Shown piece after piece: positions 10,473 to 20,113 of a DNA stretch of 64,000 nt (the stretch's first letter is position 1; the number at the start of each line of letters is the position of its first letter). A program made the position numbers and the translations under genes. A model generated the notes under the pieces. It worked only from the letters and a program-made list of their open reading frames with translations. It did not search any database and was not told where the DNA came from. The DNA comes from JBGPQJ01 sp963709295 (GTDB lineage Bacteria; Chloroflexota; Anaerolineae; Anaerolineales; Villigracilaceae): positions 744,001 through 808,000 of the forward strand of contig CAVPVW010000008.1 in assembly GCA_963709295.1 (NCBI GenBank), given 5' to 3'.

Positions 10473-10553
10473 TCAATCCGGCGTGTGCAATGGTTTGTAC
10501 AGCGTTCCGCTGCCGGCTGAACAGCACAAACTTGTACTGAGCGAGGCGAGGCG

Positions 10554-12653
10554 ATGAGTCTTAATCTTTCCATTGACGGGCGTTCATTATCGGTTGAACA
10601 GGGGAAAACCGTCCTGCAGGTCGCTCGCGAGAACGGGATCGAAATCCCAACGCTGTGTGATTTTCCCGGGCTTCCGAGTCATGGCAGCTGCCGGATGTGC
10701 ATTGTTGAGATTCAGGGCAGGCCGAACACACCGACCGCCTGTACAACTCCGGCGGAAGAGGGAATGGTCATTCAGACCAACAGCCCGGTTGTAAAGTCGC
10801 TGCGCAAAGAATTGTTGAAGTTGCTGCTGTCGGAACACCCCTCGAGTTGTTTGTTCTGCCCCGAGCATAGTCACTGCGAAGAGTGCATGGTCACGCTGCG
10901 CAAGTCCGGTGTCACCACAGGCTGCCGGTCATGTGCCAACGATGGACAGTGCCAACTTCAGACACTGGTGCATCAAATCGACTTAACCGACGTAGGATAC
11001 CCCGTCCGATACCGTATGCTGCCGGTGCATAAGAACGATCCGTTTTATGACCGCGATTACAACCTGTGTGTTCTGTGCGACCGGTGCGTGCGCGCCTGCC
11101 AAGAGAACCATTTTTCAAGCGTGTTGACAATGGTCAACCGCGGGACGGACACCGTGGTCAGCACAGCCTTTGGTCAGACTCTTCTGCAGGCCGGCTGCAG
11201 ATTTTGCGGCGCCTGCCTGGAGGTCTGCCCGGTTGGAGCTTTGTCGGAAAAAACCCGCAAATGGGATGGAAAACCGGAGCGCGAAGTCTCCACGACCTGC
11301 CCGCTGTGCAGCGCCGGGTGCCAGATCAATCTGCTCGTGAAGAACGGCATGGTCATCGGGAGTTTGCCCGACCATGCCAGCGGCTCCGAGATCCTGTGCG
11401 TCAAAGGACGTTTTGGAATAACCGAGCTGGTCAATCACCCAACGCGGCTGGAACTTCCCTTGTCCGTTAACAGGGAAGGCAGTGTGCCTGTCTCATGGGA
11501 GCAGGCGGTCGAGATCGCTGCGGAAAAGATATCCACCTGTGCGCCTGATAAGTATGGGATGGCCATCTCCGCCGATTGCAGCACTGAGACGCTGTACATC
11601 GCTCAAAAATTCGTCCGCGAGGTTGCCCGGTCGAACCATCTTCGAACGACTTCCACCGCCTTGTATGGTGATGGTTTGCAAGCCATCCAGCGGTTATACG
11701 GTCTATCGAAACCGCTCAGTGTTTTATCCGACGCCGATGTCATCCTGTGCCTCGGATTTGACGGCCAGTATGCCCAATCGGTGGTGGACGTCAAACTCCA
11801 TCAGGCGAAGAAACATGGGGCGCAGATTATCACGTTTCACTCCGAGGAACATAGCCTGAGCAAGGCTGCGGATGAGTGGCTGCAGCCGGCGTCCGGCGAT
11901 GAAGTCAACCTGCTGGAAGCGTTGGTGGAGGGCACTCGTGGTTCATCAGTTGCCCCTCAGGTACAACGAACAGCCCAAATGCTTTCACAATCGAAGCGGG
12001 TAGTCATCCTCCTTGGACCTTCATTCCTGGTCCATCCGGATAACCTCTCCTTGCTGAAGGTGGTCGAGCAATTGATCGCGCAAACTAATGCAGAGTTGGT
12101 CATGCTTCCAGACACGGTCAACCTGGCCGGCGCGTTCCGAACGGGAGTTGTCACTCCCGTAACCGCGGATGGACTTCAAGGACTCGAGGTTCTGCATCTC
12201 GTCGGTGAGACCGTCCCCGCGGACCTGCCGGCCGTACCCTTTACCCTGTACCAGAACATCTACCCACCGGCGCGCGGTCTCGCGACCGGCTTGATCCTGC
12301 CTGCAACGGCCTTCACCGAGGAAGACGGCACGTTCCTGGACCATTCAGGTACGATGCGGAGCATTCAACGCGCGGTGCAGGCTCCTGGCAGTTCACTTCC
12401 CTCCTGGCAGATCCTTTGCCGGATCGCGCAGAAGCTGGGAGTCGCGGGCTTTGATTATGAAAACGCAGAACAGATCCGGGCTGAGTTCGAAACGATGACC
12501 GCTCCGAGCAATGACCTCGCTGGGTCCGATATTCGTGCCGGTCGGCGTGATGATCATTCTTATATGGGCTACCCGCTGGGGACATGGGTGGCTGGCTTTA
12601 GAATTTTATATCCACAGCAGGAAACAGGACTCTCTCATGGTAAAAATTCTTGA
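10554..12653 (+). CDS. NuoG/FdhA-like iron-sulfur and molybdopterin-fold subunit
   Basis: The 699-residue protein has, in order: an N-terminal [2Fe-2S] domain (C35, C46, C49, C63), a Cys/His-rich region, and a 2[4Fe-4S] ferredoxin domain (CVLCDRCVRAC and CRFCGACLEVCPVGA). Then come a [4Fe-4S] site of the molybdopterin oxidoreductase type (CPLCSAGCQ...CVKGRFG) and a molybdopterin-like domain. The Cys/His-rich region is longer than in NuoG (CLFCPEHSHCEECM followed by GCRSCANDGQC). Where formate dehydrogenases carry the catalytic Cys or Sec it reads STALYGDGLQAIQ, so formate oxidation is unlikely. I expect an electron-wiring subunit joining the NuoEF-like pair to the NfnAB-like pair. Its 3' end overlaps the next gene by 17 bases. 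Confidence 0.82.
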   Translation: MSLNLSIDGRSLSVEQGKTVLQVARENGIEIPTLCDFPGLPSHGSCRMCIVEIQGRPNTPTACTTPAEEGMVIQTNSPVVKSLRKELLKLLLSEHPSSCLFCPEHSHCEECMVTLRKSGVTTGCRSCANDGQCQLQTLVHQIDLTDVGYPVRYRMLPVHKNDPFYDRDYNLCVLCDRCVRACQENHFSSVLTMVNRGTDTVVSTAFGQTLLQAGCRFCGACLEVCPVGALSEKTRKWDGKPEREVSTTCPLCSAGCQINLLVKNGMVIGSLPDHASGSEILCVKGRFGITELVNHPTRLELPLSVNREGSVPVSWEQAVEIAAEKISTCAPDKYGMAISADCSTETLYIAQKFVREVARSNHLRTTSTALYGDGLQAIQRLYGLSKPLSVLSDADVILCLGFDGQYAQSVVDVKLHQAKKHGAQIITFHSEEHSLSKAADEWLQPASGDEVNLLEALVEGTRGSSVAPQVQRTAQMLSQSKRVVILLGPSFLVHPDNLSLLKVVEQLIAQTNAELVMLPDTVNLAGAFRTGVVTPVTADGLQGLEVLHLVGETVPADLPAVPFTLYQNIYPPARGLATGLILPATAFTEEDGTFLDHSGTMRSIQRAVQAPGSSLPSWQILCRIAQKLGVAGFDYENAEQIRAEFETMTAPSNDLAGSDIRAGRRDDHSYMGYPLGTWVAGFRILYPQQETGLSHGKNS

Positions 12654-13473
12654 AAACAAGATGATCGTCCCGAACATATGCATGATCACGGTCTCTGCGC
12701 CGGAGATCGCGCAGTCTGCCCAGGCAGGTCAATTCGTGATCGTGAGGGCCGAAGAGGATGGCGAACGTATCCCGCTGTCGGTTTCAGACTGGGATGCAAA
12801 TCAAGGGACGATCACCCTCGTTTATGTTATGGTCGGGAAAACGACGCAAAAGTTAGGCTCTCTGACGCCAAAGGATACCTTGCCCACAGTGGTTGGCCCT
12901 CTTGGAAACCCAATGGAAATTGACCTGTTTGGCAAGGTGGCTTGTGTTGGCGGATGCTATGGGCTTGCGAGCATCTATCCGGTTGCCAGGGCGTTGAAAG
13001 AGAAGGGCAACCGGGTCACGATCATCGTTGAGGGGCGCAGTTCCAACTTAATGTACTGGCAGAAGAAACTCAAATCTGTCAGCGACCAACTGATCGTCAT
13101 CACCCGGGATGGTTCACAGGGAGTGCAGGGCCATATTGGAAACCTGCAATCCATATTTGCCCGTCCTGGCATGATGCCGGACCGTGTCATTGCCAACGGC
13201 TGCAATTATTTAATGATGCGCACCGCTGAAGAGACCCGTCCCTTGAATATCAAGACGATTGTCAGCTTGAATACCTTGATGATCGATGGGACCGGGATGT
13301 GCGGTGTATGCCGCCTGACCGTGAGCTCGTCCACAAAATTCGCGTGCGTCGATGGGCCTCATTTCGATGCTCACGAGGTGGATTGGGATGAGCTGGCTCA
13401 ACGCAGGAAAGCCTATCTGTCCGAGGAGACGCAGTTGCTGCGCTCCAGCCTGCCCCAAGAAAACCAGTTCTAA
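12637..13473 (+). CDS. NfnA/SudB-like ferredoxin-NADP reductase subunit
   Basis: The 278-residue flavoprotein belongs to the PyrK/SudB/NfnA family: an FAD-binding barrel (PLSVSDWD, VGKTTQKL), an NAD-binding half starting at VGGCYGLASIYPVARAL, and a C-terminal [2Fe-2S] motif DGTGMCGVC followed by FACVDGPHFDAHEVDWDEL. The Asp and three Cys match the unusual ligand set known for SudB/NfnA. In Nfn this subunit carries the FAD that exchanges electrons with NAD(H). I chose the ATG at 12637, since an upstream extension lies inside the previous gene. It is followed by the NfnB homologue after 18 bases. Confidence 0.87.
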   Translation: MVKILENKMIVPNICMITVSAPEIAQSAQAGQFVIVRAEEDGERIPLSVSDWDANQGTITLVYVMVGKTTQKLGSLTPKDTLPTVVGPLGNPMEIDLFGKVACVGGCYGLASIYPVARALKEKGNRVTIIVEGRSSNLMYWQKKLKSVSDQLIVITRDGSQGVQGHIGNLQSIFARPGMMPDRVIANGCNYLMMRTAEETRPLNIKTIVSLNTLMIDGTGMCGVCRLTVSSSTKFACVDGPHFDAHEVDWDELAQRRKAYLSEETQLLRSSLPQENQF

Positions 13474-13491
13474 TTTCAGGATAAGTGTTGC

Positions 13492-14898
13492 ATGCCGGAA
13501 AACGAGAAACCCAAACCGAAAATCGATCTGAACCGCCGGGAGATGCCGAAGCAGGAAGATCACGTCCGCAGCCACAACTTCTTCGAAGTTGCCCTGGGTT
13601 ATACCGCCCAACTGGCGATGGAGGAAGCGCAGCGCTGCCTGCAATGCAAGAAACCATTCTGCGTTGCAGATTGTCCTGTCAATATCAAAATCCCCGAATT
13701 CATCCATGCGGTTGCGGAGGGTGACTTCGCATCTGGAATCCGCATTCTCAAGGAAAGGAATTCGCTTCCTTCGATCTGCGGGCGGGTCTGCCCTCAGGAG
13801 GAACAGTGCGAAAGTCACTGTGCCCTGACGAAGAAGGGCGGGACGATCGCAATCGGTCGCCTGGAACGCTTCCTGGGGGACTGGGAGGGAGCCCTGGCGG
13901 AGGTGCCGCTTCCGGAGCAGGCCGCTCCAACCGGTAAAAAGGTTGCCATTATCGGAGGAGGCCCGGCAGGATTAACTGCCGCATCCGACCTGATCAAGGC
14001 CGGGCATCAAGTGGTCATTTATGAAGCGCTGCACAAGATGGGCGGCGTCCTCTACTACGGCATCCCGGAATTTCGGCTTCCGAAATCGATCGTGGATCGG
14101 GAGGTTGATTATCTTCGCCGCCTGGGGGTCGAGATGCACACCGATTTTGTGGTGGGCAAGACCCGGTCGCTGGAATCCATTCTGGAGGAGTTTGACGCCG
14201 TATTTATCGGCACAGGTGCGGGCCTGCCCTGGTTCATGGAAATGCCCGGGAACAACTTGAATGGCGTTTATTCGGCCAATGAATATTTGACCCGAATCAA
14301 CTTAATGAAGGGCTATTCCTATCCGCGAAATGATACGCCGATCAAGCGCCATCAAAAGGTGGCGGTCCTGGGGGGCGGAAATGTCGCCATGGATTGCGCC
14401 CGCACGGCCTTGCGCCTGGGAGCCGAAGCGACGATCGTCTATCGCCGCTCACGCGCAGAGCTGCCCGCGCGCCTGGAGGAAGTTGAAAATGCAGAAGAGG
14501 AAGGCGTTCAATTCCGTTACCTGACCCTTCCGATTAAGACCATCGGCGGCGATCATTTTAATGTCACGGCGCTGGAGTGCCAAAAAATGGAATTGGGGGA
14601 ACCGGATGCCTCCGGCAGGCGCAGCCCGGTGCCCGTTCCAGGGTCTGAGTTTATCCTTCCTTTTGACTGTATCATCCATGCCATTGGCAATGGCCCCAAT
14701 CCGTTGATTCCCCGTACAACGTCCGGGTTGACCATCGGCAAGAAAGGCAACATCGTCATCGACCTCGATACGGGCAAGACATCCAGGGAGAGAGTCTGGG
14801 CCGGCGGTGATATTGCCACCGGTGCGGCAACTGTGATCAGCGCCATGGGCGCGGGGAGAAAAGCTGCCTCCTCGATCCATGAATTTCTTATGGCCTGA
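13492..14898 (+). CDS. NfnB/SudA-like (GltD-type) NADPH oxidoreductase subunit
   Basis: The 468-residue protein has the N-terminal two-[4Fe-4S] domain of GltD-like enzymes (CLQCKKPFC-x4-C, then ICGRVCPQEEQCESHC), an FAD site (IIGGGPAGLTAASDLIKAGH near residue 153) and an NADP-binding site (VLGGGNVAMDCARTALRLG near residue 291). The C-terminal FAD segment is GGDIATGAATVISAMGAGR. In Nfn this subunit holds the bifurcating FAD and binds NADPH and ferredoxin. A glutamate synthase small subunit is the other possible reading, but no gltB neighbours it and an NfnA homologue does. Confidence 0.88.
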   Translation: MPENEKPKPKIDLNRREMPKQEDHVRSHNFFEVALGYTAQLAMEEAQRCLQCKKPFCVADCPVNIKIPEFIHAVAEGDFASGIRILKERNSLPSICGRVCPQEEQCESHCALTKKGGTIAIGRLERFLGDWEGALAEVPLPEQAAPTGKKVAIIGGGPAGLTAASDLIKAGHQVVIYEALHKMGGVLYYGIPEFRLPKSIVDREVDYLRRLGVEMHTDFVVGKTRSLESILEEFDAVFIGTGAGLPWFMEMPGNNLNGVYSANEYLTRINLMKGYSYPRNDTPIKRHQKVAVLGGGNVAMDCARTALRLGAEATIVYRRSRAELPARLEEVENAEEEGVQFRYLTLPIKTIGGDHFNVTALECQKMELGEPDASGRRSPVPVPGSEFILPFDCIIHAIGNGPNPLIPRTTSGLTIGKKGNIVIDLDTGKTSRERVWAGGDIATGAATVISAMGAGRKAASSIHEFLMA

Positions 14899-14908
14899 AA
14901 GGTGCGAT

Positions 14909-15103
14909 ATGACCTATATTATTCTGGTTGAGAAGTGCATCGGATGCGGATCCTGCGTCCATTTTTGTGCGTGCAAGGCAATCGATTACGAGGGAGAGAT
15001 CTGTGTGATCGACCAGTTAAAATGCGATGCCACCTGTGGGGGCAAGTGCATCGAATACTGCCCGATCGACGACACCATCGTTGAAGTGAAGCAAGAGGTC
15101 TAA
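14909..15103 (+). CDS. Small 2[4Fe-4S]-type ferredoxin
   Basis: The 64-residue protein has one classic cluster motif, CIGCGSCVHFC, and a second, less regular Cys-rich set, CDATCGGKCIEYCP. It is small and acidic, as expected for a soluble ferredoxin. It begins 10 bases after the NfnB-like gene, closing the cluster, and AAAGGTG lies just upstream of its ATG. The likely role is low-potential electron donor or acceptor for the complex encoded upstream. The second motif is atypical, so one cluster rather than two is possible. Confidence 0.82.
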   Translation: MTYIILVEKCIGCGSCVHFCACKAIDYEGEICVIDQLKCDATCGGKCIEYCPIDDTIVEVKQEV

Positions 15104-15220
15104 TCTCCGCGTAACACCTTTTGCCGTTGAACAAACTGTATCAGCAAAAAGGTGTCGAAGGTTTTTGTAGAATATCGCCACCAAGCCTCGTTTGAGCGCC
15201 ATATTATTCAGCAACAAGAA

Positions 15221-15252
15221 AACTCCCCGAAGGTTTTACCTTCGGGGAGTTT
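15221..15252. terminator. Bidirectional terminator between ferredoxin and desaturase genes
   Basis: Perfect arms AACTCCCCGAAGG and CCTTCGGGGAGTT with loop TTTTA lie between two convergent genes. T-rich sequence follows on the plus strand and A-rich sequence precedes it, so it can stop transcription from both sides. Confidence 0.88.
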
Positions 15253-15255
15253 GTT

Positions 15256-16260
15256 TCATGCCGTCTTCATCTGGCGATATTTTTTCAATGCGCTGAAACC
15301 CACCAGCATCTTCTGCTCCTCGTCCCACAGGCGGTAGCGCAGCGACTTCAGGCTGAGCGGGATGGTCAGCGGTCTGACATGGAAAAGCTCATTCTCCTTG
15401 TAGCACTCCGGCAGTTTGTAGTTGGGGATCTTCGGGCTGAGATGATGGATGTGGTGGAAGCCGATGTTCCCCGTGAACCACTGCAGCAGGCGGGGCAGCT
15501 TGTAGAACGAACTCCCTTTCATGCCGGCATTGAAGAAATCCCACTGGTCGTGGCGAGTCCAATAGGTCGCATCGAAGTTGTGCTGAACATAAAACAGCCA
15601 TACGCCGGCGGAACAGACGAAGAACATGATCGGGAGTTGAACCATCAGGAAAGCCTGCCAGCCGATGATCCCGGTCAGCGTGGCGATGATCAGCGCCAAG
15701 GCGATATCCGTGATGATGACGCTGTTGCGTTCCCGCGCGGCGGTGCCCGGCAGCCAGAAGCGGTGCGCGACCATGAAGACGCCCATCGCGCCCACCGTGA
15801 ACAGGATCAACGGGTTGCGAAAGATGCGGTAGCCGGTCTTCTTCCACCACGGTGCGGCGGCGTATTCCGCAACGGTCATCGTGTACACATCTCCTTTGCC
15901 GCGCCGGTCGAGGTCGCCGGCTGTGGCGTGATGGACCGCATGGTCATGGCGCCAGTAGTAATAGGGCGTCCAGGTGAGGATGCCGGTGAGGTAGCCCACG
16001 ATCTCATTCGCCCGATTTGATTTAAAGAAAGAGCCGTGCCCGCAATCATGAAAAATGATGAACATGCGGGTCATGAATCCCCCCGTGGGGATGGCCAGCA
16101 GAAACGTCAGCCAGAATCCCACCTCCAGGCTGCGGTACATGACATACCACATCACCAGGAACGGGATGACGGAATTGGCAACCTGCCACAAGCTGCGTCG
16201 TGTATCTGACGATTGATATTTGGCGATCAGCGACTGCCAGCGTACGGGGGTATCCGTCAT
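15256..16260 (-). CDS. Membrane fatty acid desaturase
   Basis: The 334-residue integral membrane protein has the three histidine boxes of acyl-lipid desaturases: HDCGH near residue 72, HDHAVHH near residue 108 and HHIHH near residue 268. These hold the di-iron centre. Hydrophobic segments flank them, as in the four-helix family plan. It should insert double bonds into membrane fatty acids using oxygen, which suggests the cell meets oxygen at times. I chose the ATG at 16260, with AAGGAG six bases upstream, rather than a TTG two codons earlier. Confidence 0.9.
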   Translation of the reverse strand: MTDTPVRWQSLIAKYQSSDTRRSLWQVANSVIPFLVMWYVMYRSLEVGFWLTFLLAIPTGGFMTRMFIIFHDCGHGSFFKSNRANEIVGYLTGILTWTPYYYWRHDHAVHHATAGDLDRRGKGDVYTMTVAEYAAAPWWKKTGYRIFRNPLILFTVGAMGVFMVAHRFWLPGTAARERNSVIITDIALALIIATLTGIIGWQAFLMVQLPIMFFVCSAGVWLFYVQHNFDATYWTRHDQWDFFNAGMKGSSFYKLPRLLQWFTGNIGFHHIHHLSPKIPNYKLPECYKENELFHVRPLTIPLSLKSLRYRLWDEEQKMLVGFSALKKYRQMKTA

Positions 16261-16343
16261 GAACAACTCCTTGGACTTTATCGGTAAAGTATGGTCCCCT
16301 TAATTGTATCTCGATTAAATTAATTCAGCCTGAGCCATGCAGG

Positions 16344-17015
16344 TTAATTTCGGGAAGACTCTGCGTGGCGTAGTAAATCGGGGAGTGAAATCTCCTCCAG
16401 GGATGAGATGCGCATGTCCTCACCGTCGAAATTTAACTGTGCCGTGAGCGCATTGGGCACCGCCACGACAAATATCCCGGCACGCGTTGCCGCCTTTACT
16501 CCATTCGGTGAATCCTCGAGCACCACCGCCTCGCCCGGTTGGACCGCCAGCGCGGAGAGCGCGGCCAGGAACAGATCCGGCTCGGGCTTGGTATGGCGGA
16601 CATCCTCACGGGCTCTGATCACATCGAAAGAGGAAAACAGCCCGAGGCGGGTGAGGTGCCCGTCCACCCATTCGTGCGGGGAACTGGAGGCGACGGCCAG
16701 CTTCAGACCGTGCTGCCGCGCGTCGTTGATCAACTCCCGCACGCCGGGCAGCGGAGGCTGCCGGTGGATTTGCACCAGACTCTCCTCGTGGACGCGGGTT
16801 TTCAACCCCGTGGTATCCAGGTTTTTGCCGGTCAATGCAGCAAGATGGGAGGCCGGCTCAAAGCTCGAGGCAGCCATCCCGCCGACGATCTGACCCCACG
16901 TCTGGGCAGTCAGTTCCTGTCCATGCTCGCGGTAAATCGTCTGCCAGACGAGCAGCTCGGGAGTTTCCGTGTCGAGGATCAATCCATCAAAATCGAAGAT
17001 AAGTGCTTTGATCAT
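16344..17015 (-). CDS. HAD-family phosphatase (beta-phosphoglucomutase-like)
   Basis: The 223-residue protein carries the HAD motifs: DFDGLILDTE (motif I with both aspartates), the Ser of motif II in LAVASSSPHEW, a lysine in HTKPEPDLFL (motif III) and VLEDSPNGVKAATRAG (motif IV). The helical cap after motif I places it in the subfamily of beta-phosphoglucomutase and small-sugar phosphatases. The substrate is not predictable. It lies between the desaturase and the end of the nuo operon on the same strand; a perfect 13-bp hairpin separates it from nuoN. Confidence 0.85.
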   Translation of the reverse strand: MIKALIFDFDGLILDTETPELLVWQTIYREHGQELTAQTWGQIVGGMAASSFEPASHLAALTGKNLDTTGLKTRVHEESLVQIHRQPPLPGVRELINDARQHGLKLAVASSSPHEWVDGHLTRLGLFSSFDVIRAREDVRHTKPEPDLFLAALSALAVQPGEAVVLEDSPNGVKAATRAGIFVVAVPNALTAQLNFDGEDMRISSLEEISLPDLLRHAESSRN

Positions 17016-17031
17016 CTTGTCTTATTGACAG

Positions 17032-17062
17032 CGGTGCTCCCGCAGGCTTTGCGGGAGCACCG
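17032..17062 (-). terminator. Perfect 13-bp hairpin after nuoN
   Basis: Arms CGGTGCTCCCGCA and TGCGGGAGCACCG enclose a five-base loop, 22 bases beyond the nuoN stop. There is no T-run on the minus strand, so it may mark the 3' end of the nuo mRNA by processing rather than act as a classic terminator. Confidence 0.55.
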
Positions 17063-17084
17063 TGACATTAAATTCCTTGTTGGG

Positions 17085-18527
17085 TTAGAAAATCTTCAAG
17101 ACTGCCTGTGTCGCCCAATCGAAAATGTAACCGGGTACAAAGCTCAGCAGAACGGTCAGTACGGCCGTAACGCCCCAGGTAAAGTTAAGCCAGGTCTCGC
17201 TGGTGCGCTCAGGTTCTCCTTCGCGCATGTACATCATCACCACCACCCGCAGGTAGTAGTAGGCGGAGATAAGCGAGGTCACCACGCCGATCACCGCCAG
17301 CCAATAATACCCGCCGGCAATGACCGAGGAGAACAGATAGAACTTACCCACAAAACCAAGCGTCGGCGGGATGCCGGTCAGGGAGAGCATGAAGACGGTC
17401 ATGGCGGCTGCCAGCGCCGGGTACTTGCGACCCAGGCCGGCATAGTCGGTGATCTCGAGCCCCCGCCCCTCGGCCTTCTCCAGCGCGATCACCACCGCCC
17501 ATGCCCCAAAGCTGGTCAGGGTGTAGGTGAAAAGGTAGAAAAGTCCCGAAGCGATGGCCGTATCGGCGACTGCGGGGTTGCCGTAGGGGACGAAGGCCAT
17601 GAGGATGTAACCAGCCTGCGCGATCGAGGAGTAAGCCAGCATGCGTTTGATGTTGGTCTGCGCGATGGCAATAATATTGCCGACGAACATGGTCACCGCC
17701 GAGACGACCCATAGCACGGGTGCCAGGTCCACGGACAGGGAGGGGAAGGAAATCATGAAGACGCGCAGCAAGGCGGCAAACCCGGCGGCTTTGGCTCCCG
17801 CTGACATGAAGGCCGTCACTGCCGTGGGCGCTCCCTGGTAGACGTCCGGCGTCCACATATGGAAGGGAACCGCCGCGATTTTGAATCCGAACCCGATCAG
17901 CAAAAGCGCTGCGCCCACCAGCAGGAAGGTTAGATTCGCCGAGCCGTTGTTCACCGAGTTGACAATGGCCTGCAGGCTGGTAGTGCCTGTCGCGCCAAAG
18001 ACCAGCGCCGTGCCATAAACGAGAAAGCCGGCGGCGAAAGAACCCAGCAGGAAGTACTTGAGCCCGGCCTCCTCCGACTCCGCGCGCGGATGGGCAAAGG
18101 CTGCCATCACATAGAGCGGGATCGAGAGCAGTTCGAGCGCAAGGAAGACGACGATCAGGTCGTAAGCCTGCGAAATGAGGATCATGCCTGCCACGCTGAA
18201 CAGCATCAACACGTAGTACTCGCCGCGCTCAATGCCCGTACGGCGGATGTAGTCATAAGCCACTGCCACGCCGAACAGGCCTGTCACCAGGAAGAGGATG
18301 GTAAAGTAATGGGCGAAACCGTCCAGGACCACCATGCCGGAGAAGCCGGTTTCGTTGCGGCCGGTCTGCATCAAAGTGAAGCCCAGGGTAAGCGCCAGTC
18401 CAACCGCTGCCAGCAAAGCCGTGATTCCCTTGCGCTTGATGACCAACTCATCAAGCAGCAACAGGGCGCATGCCCAGGCAGTGAGCAGAACGGTTGGCAG
18501 GATGACGTAAAGATTTAAATCGGGCAT
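17085..18527 (-). CDS. nuoN: NADH-quinone oxidoreductase subunit N
   Basis: The 480-residue polytopic protein is one of the three antiporter-like proton-pumping subunits of complex I. The conserved lysine region WTPDVYQGAPTAVTAFMSAGAKAAG and the KRMLAYSSIAQAGYIL helix are present, together with about 13-14 hydrophobic segments. It is the last gene of the nuo operon, 45 bases after nuoM. Length is normal for the family. Confidence 0.95.
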   Translation of the reverse strand: MPDLNLYVILPTVLLTAWACALLLLDELVIKRKGITALLAAVGLALTLGFTLMQTGRNETGFSGMVVLDGFAHYFTILFLVTGLFGVAVAYDYIRRTGIERGEYYVLMLFSVAGMILISQAYDLIVVFLALELLSIPLYVMAAFAHPRAESEEAGLKYFLLGSFAAGFLVYGTALVFGATGTTSLQAIVNSVNNGSANLTFLLVGAALLLIGFGFKIAAVPFHMWTPDVYQGAPTAVTAFMSAGAKAAGFAALLRVFMISFPSLSVDLAPVLWVVSAVTMFVGNIIAIAQTNIKRMLAYSSIAQAGYILMAFVPYGNPAVADTAIASGLFYLFTYTLTSFGAWAVVIALEKAEGRGLEITDYAGLGRKYPALAAAMTVFMLSLTGIPPTLGFVGKFYLFSSVIAGGYYWLAVIGVVTSLISAYYYLRVVVMMYMREGEPERTSETWLNFTWGVTAVLTVLLSFVPGYIFDWATQAVLKIF

Positions 18528-18572
18528 TGTTTATGCTCCGCTCTCACCCTTGTGCAGGGCGAGGGTCATGGA

Positions 18573-20093
<1,521 letters not shown>

Positions 20094-20113
20094 AGTCTGT
20101 CCTCGTTAATCCG

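Noticed and set aside
10554..12653. Formate dehydrogenase or [FeFe] hydrogenase catalytic subunit
   Set aside because: The catalytic Cys/Sec of formate dehydrogenases is missing and no H-cluster motifs (such as TSCCP or FMxCPGGC) are present.
13492..14898. Glutamate synthase small subunit
   Set aside because: The sequence fits GltD as well as NfnB, but no large subunit is nearby and an NfnA/SudB homologue directly precedes it.
15114..15154. Terminator formed by ACACCTTTTGC and GCAAAAAGGTGT
   Set aside because: The loop is long and the stem needs a bulge; the strong hairpin at 15221-15252 explains termination better.
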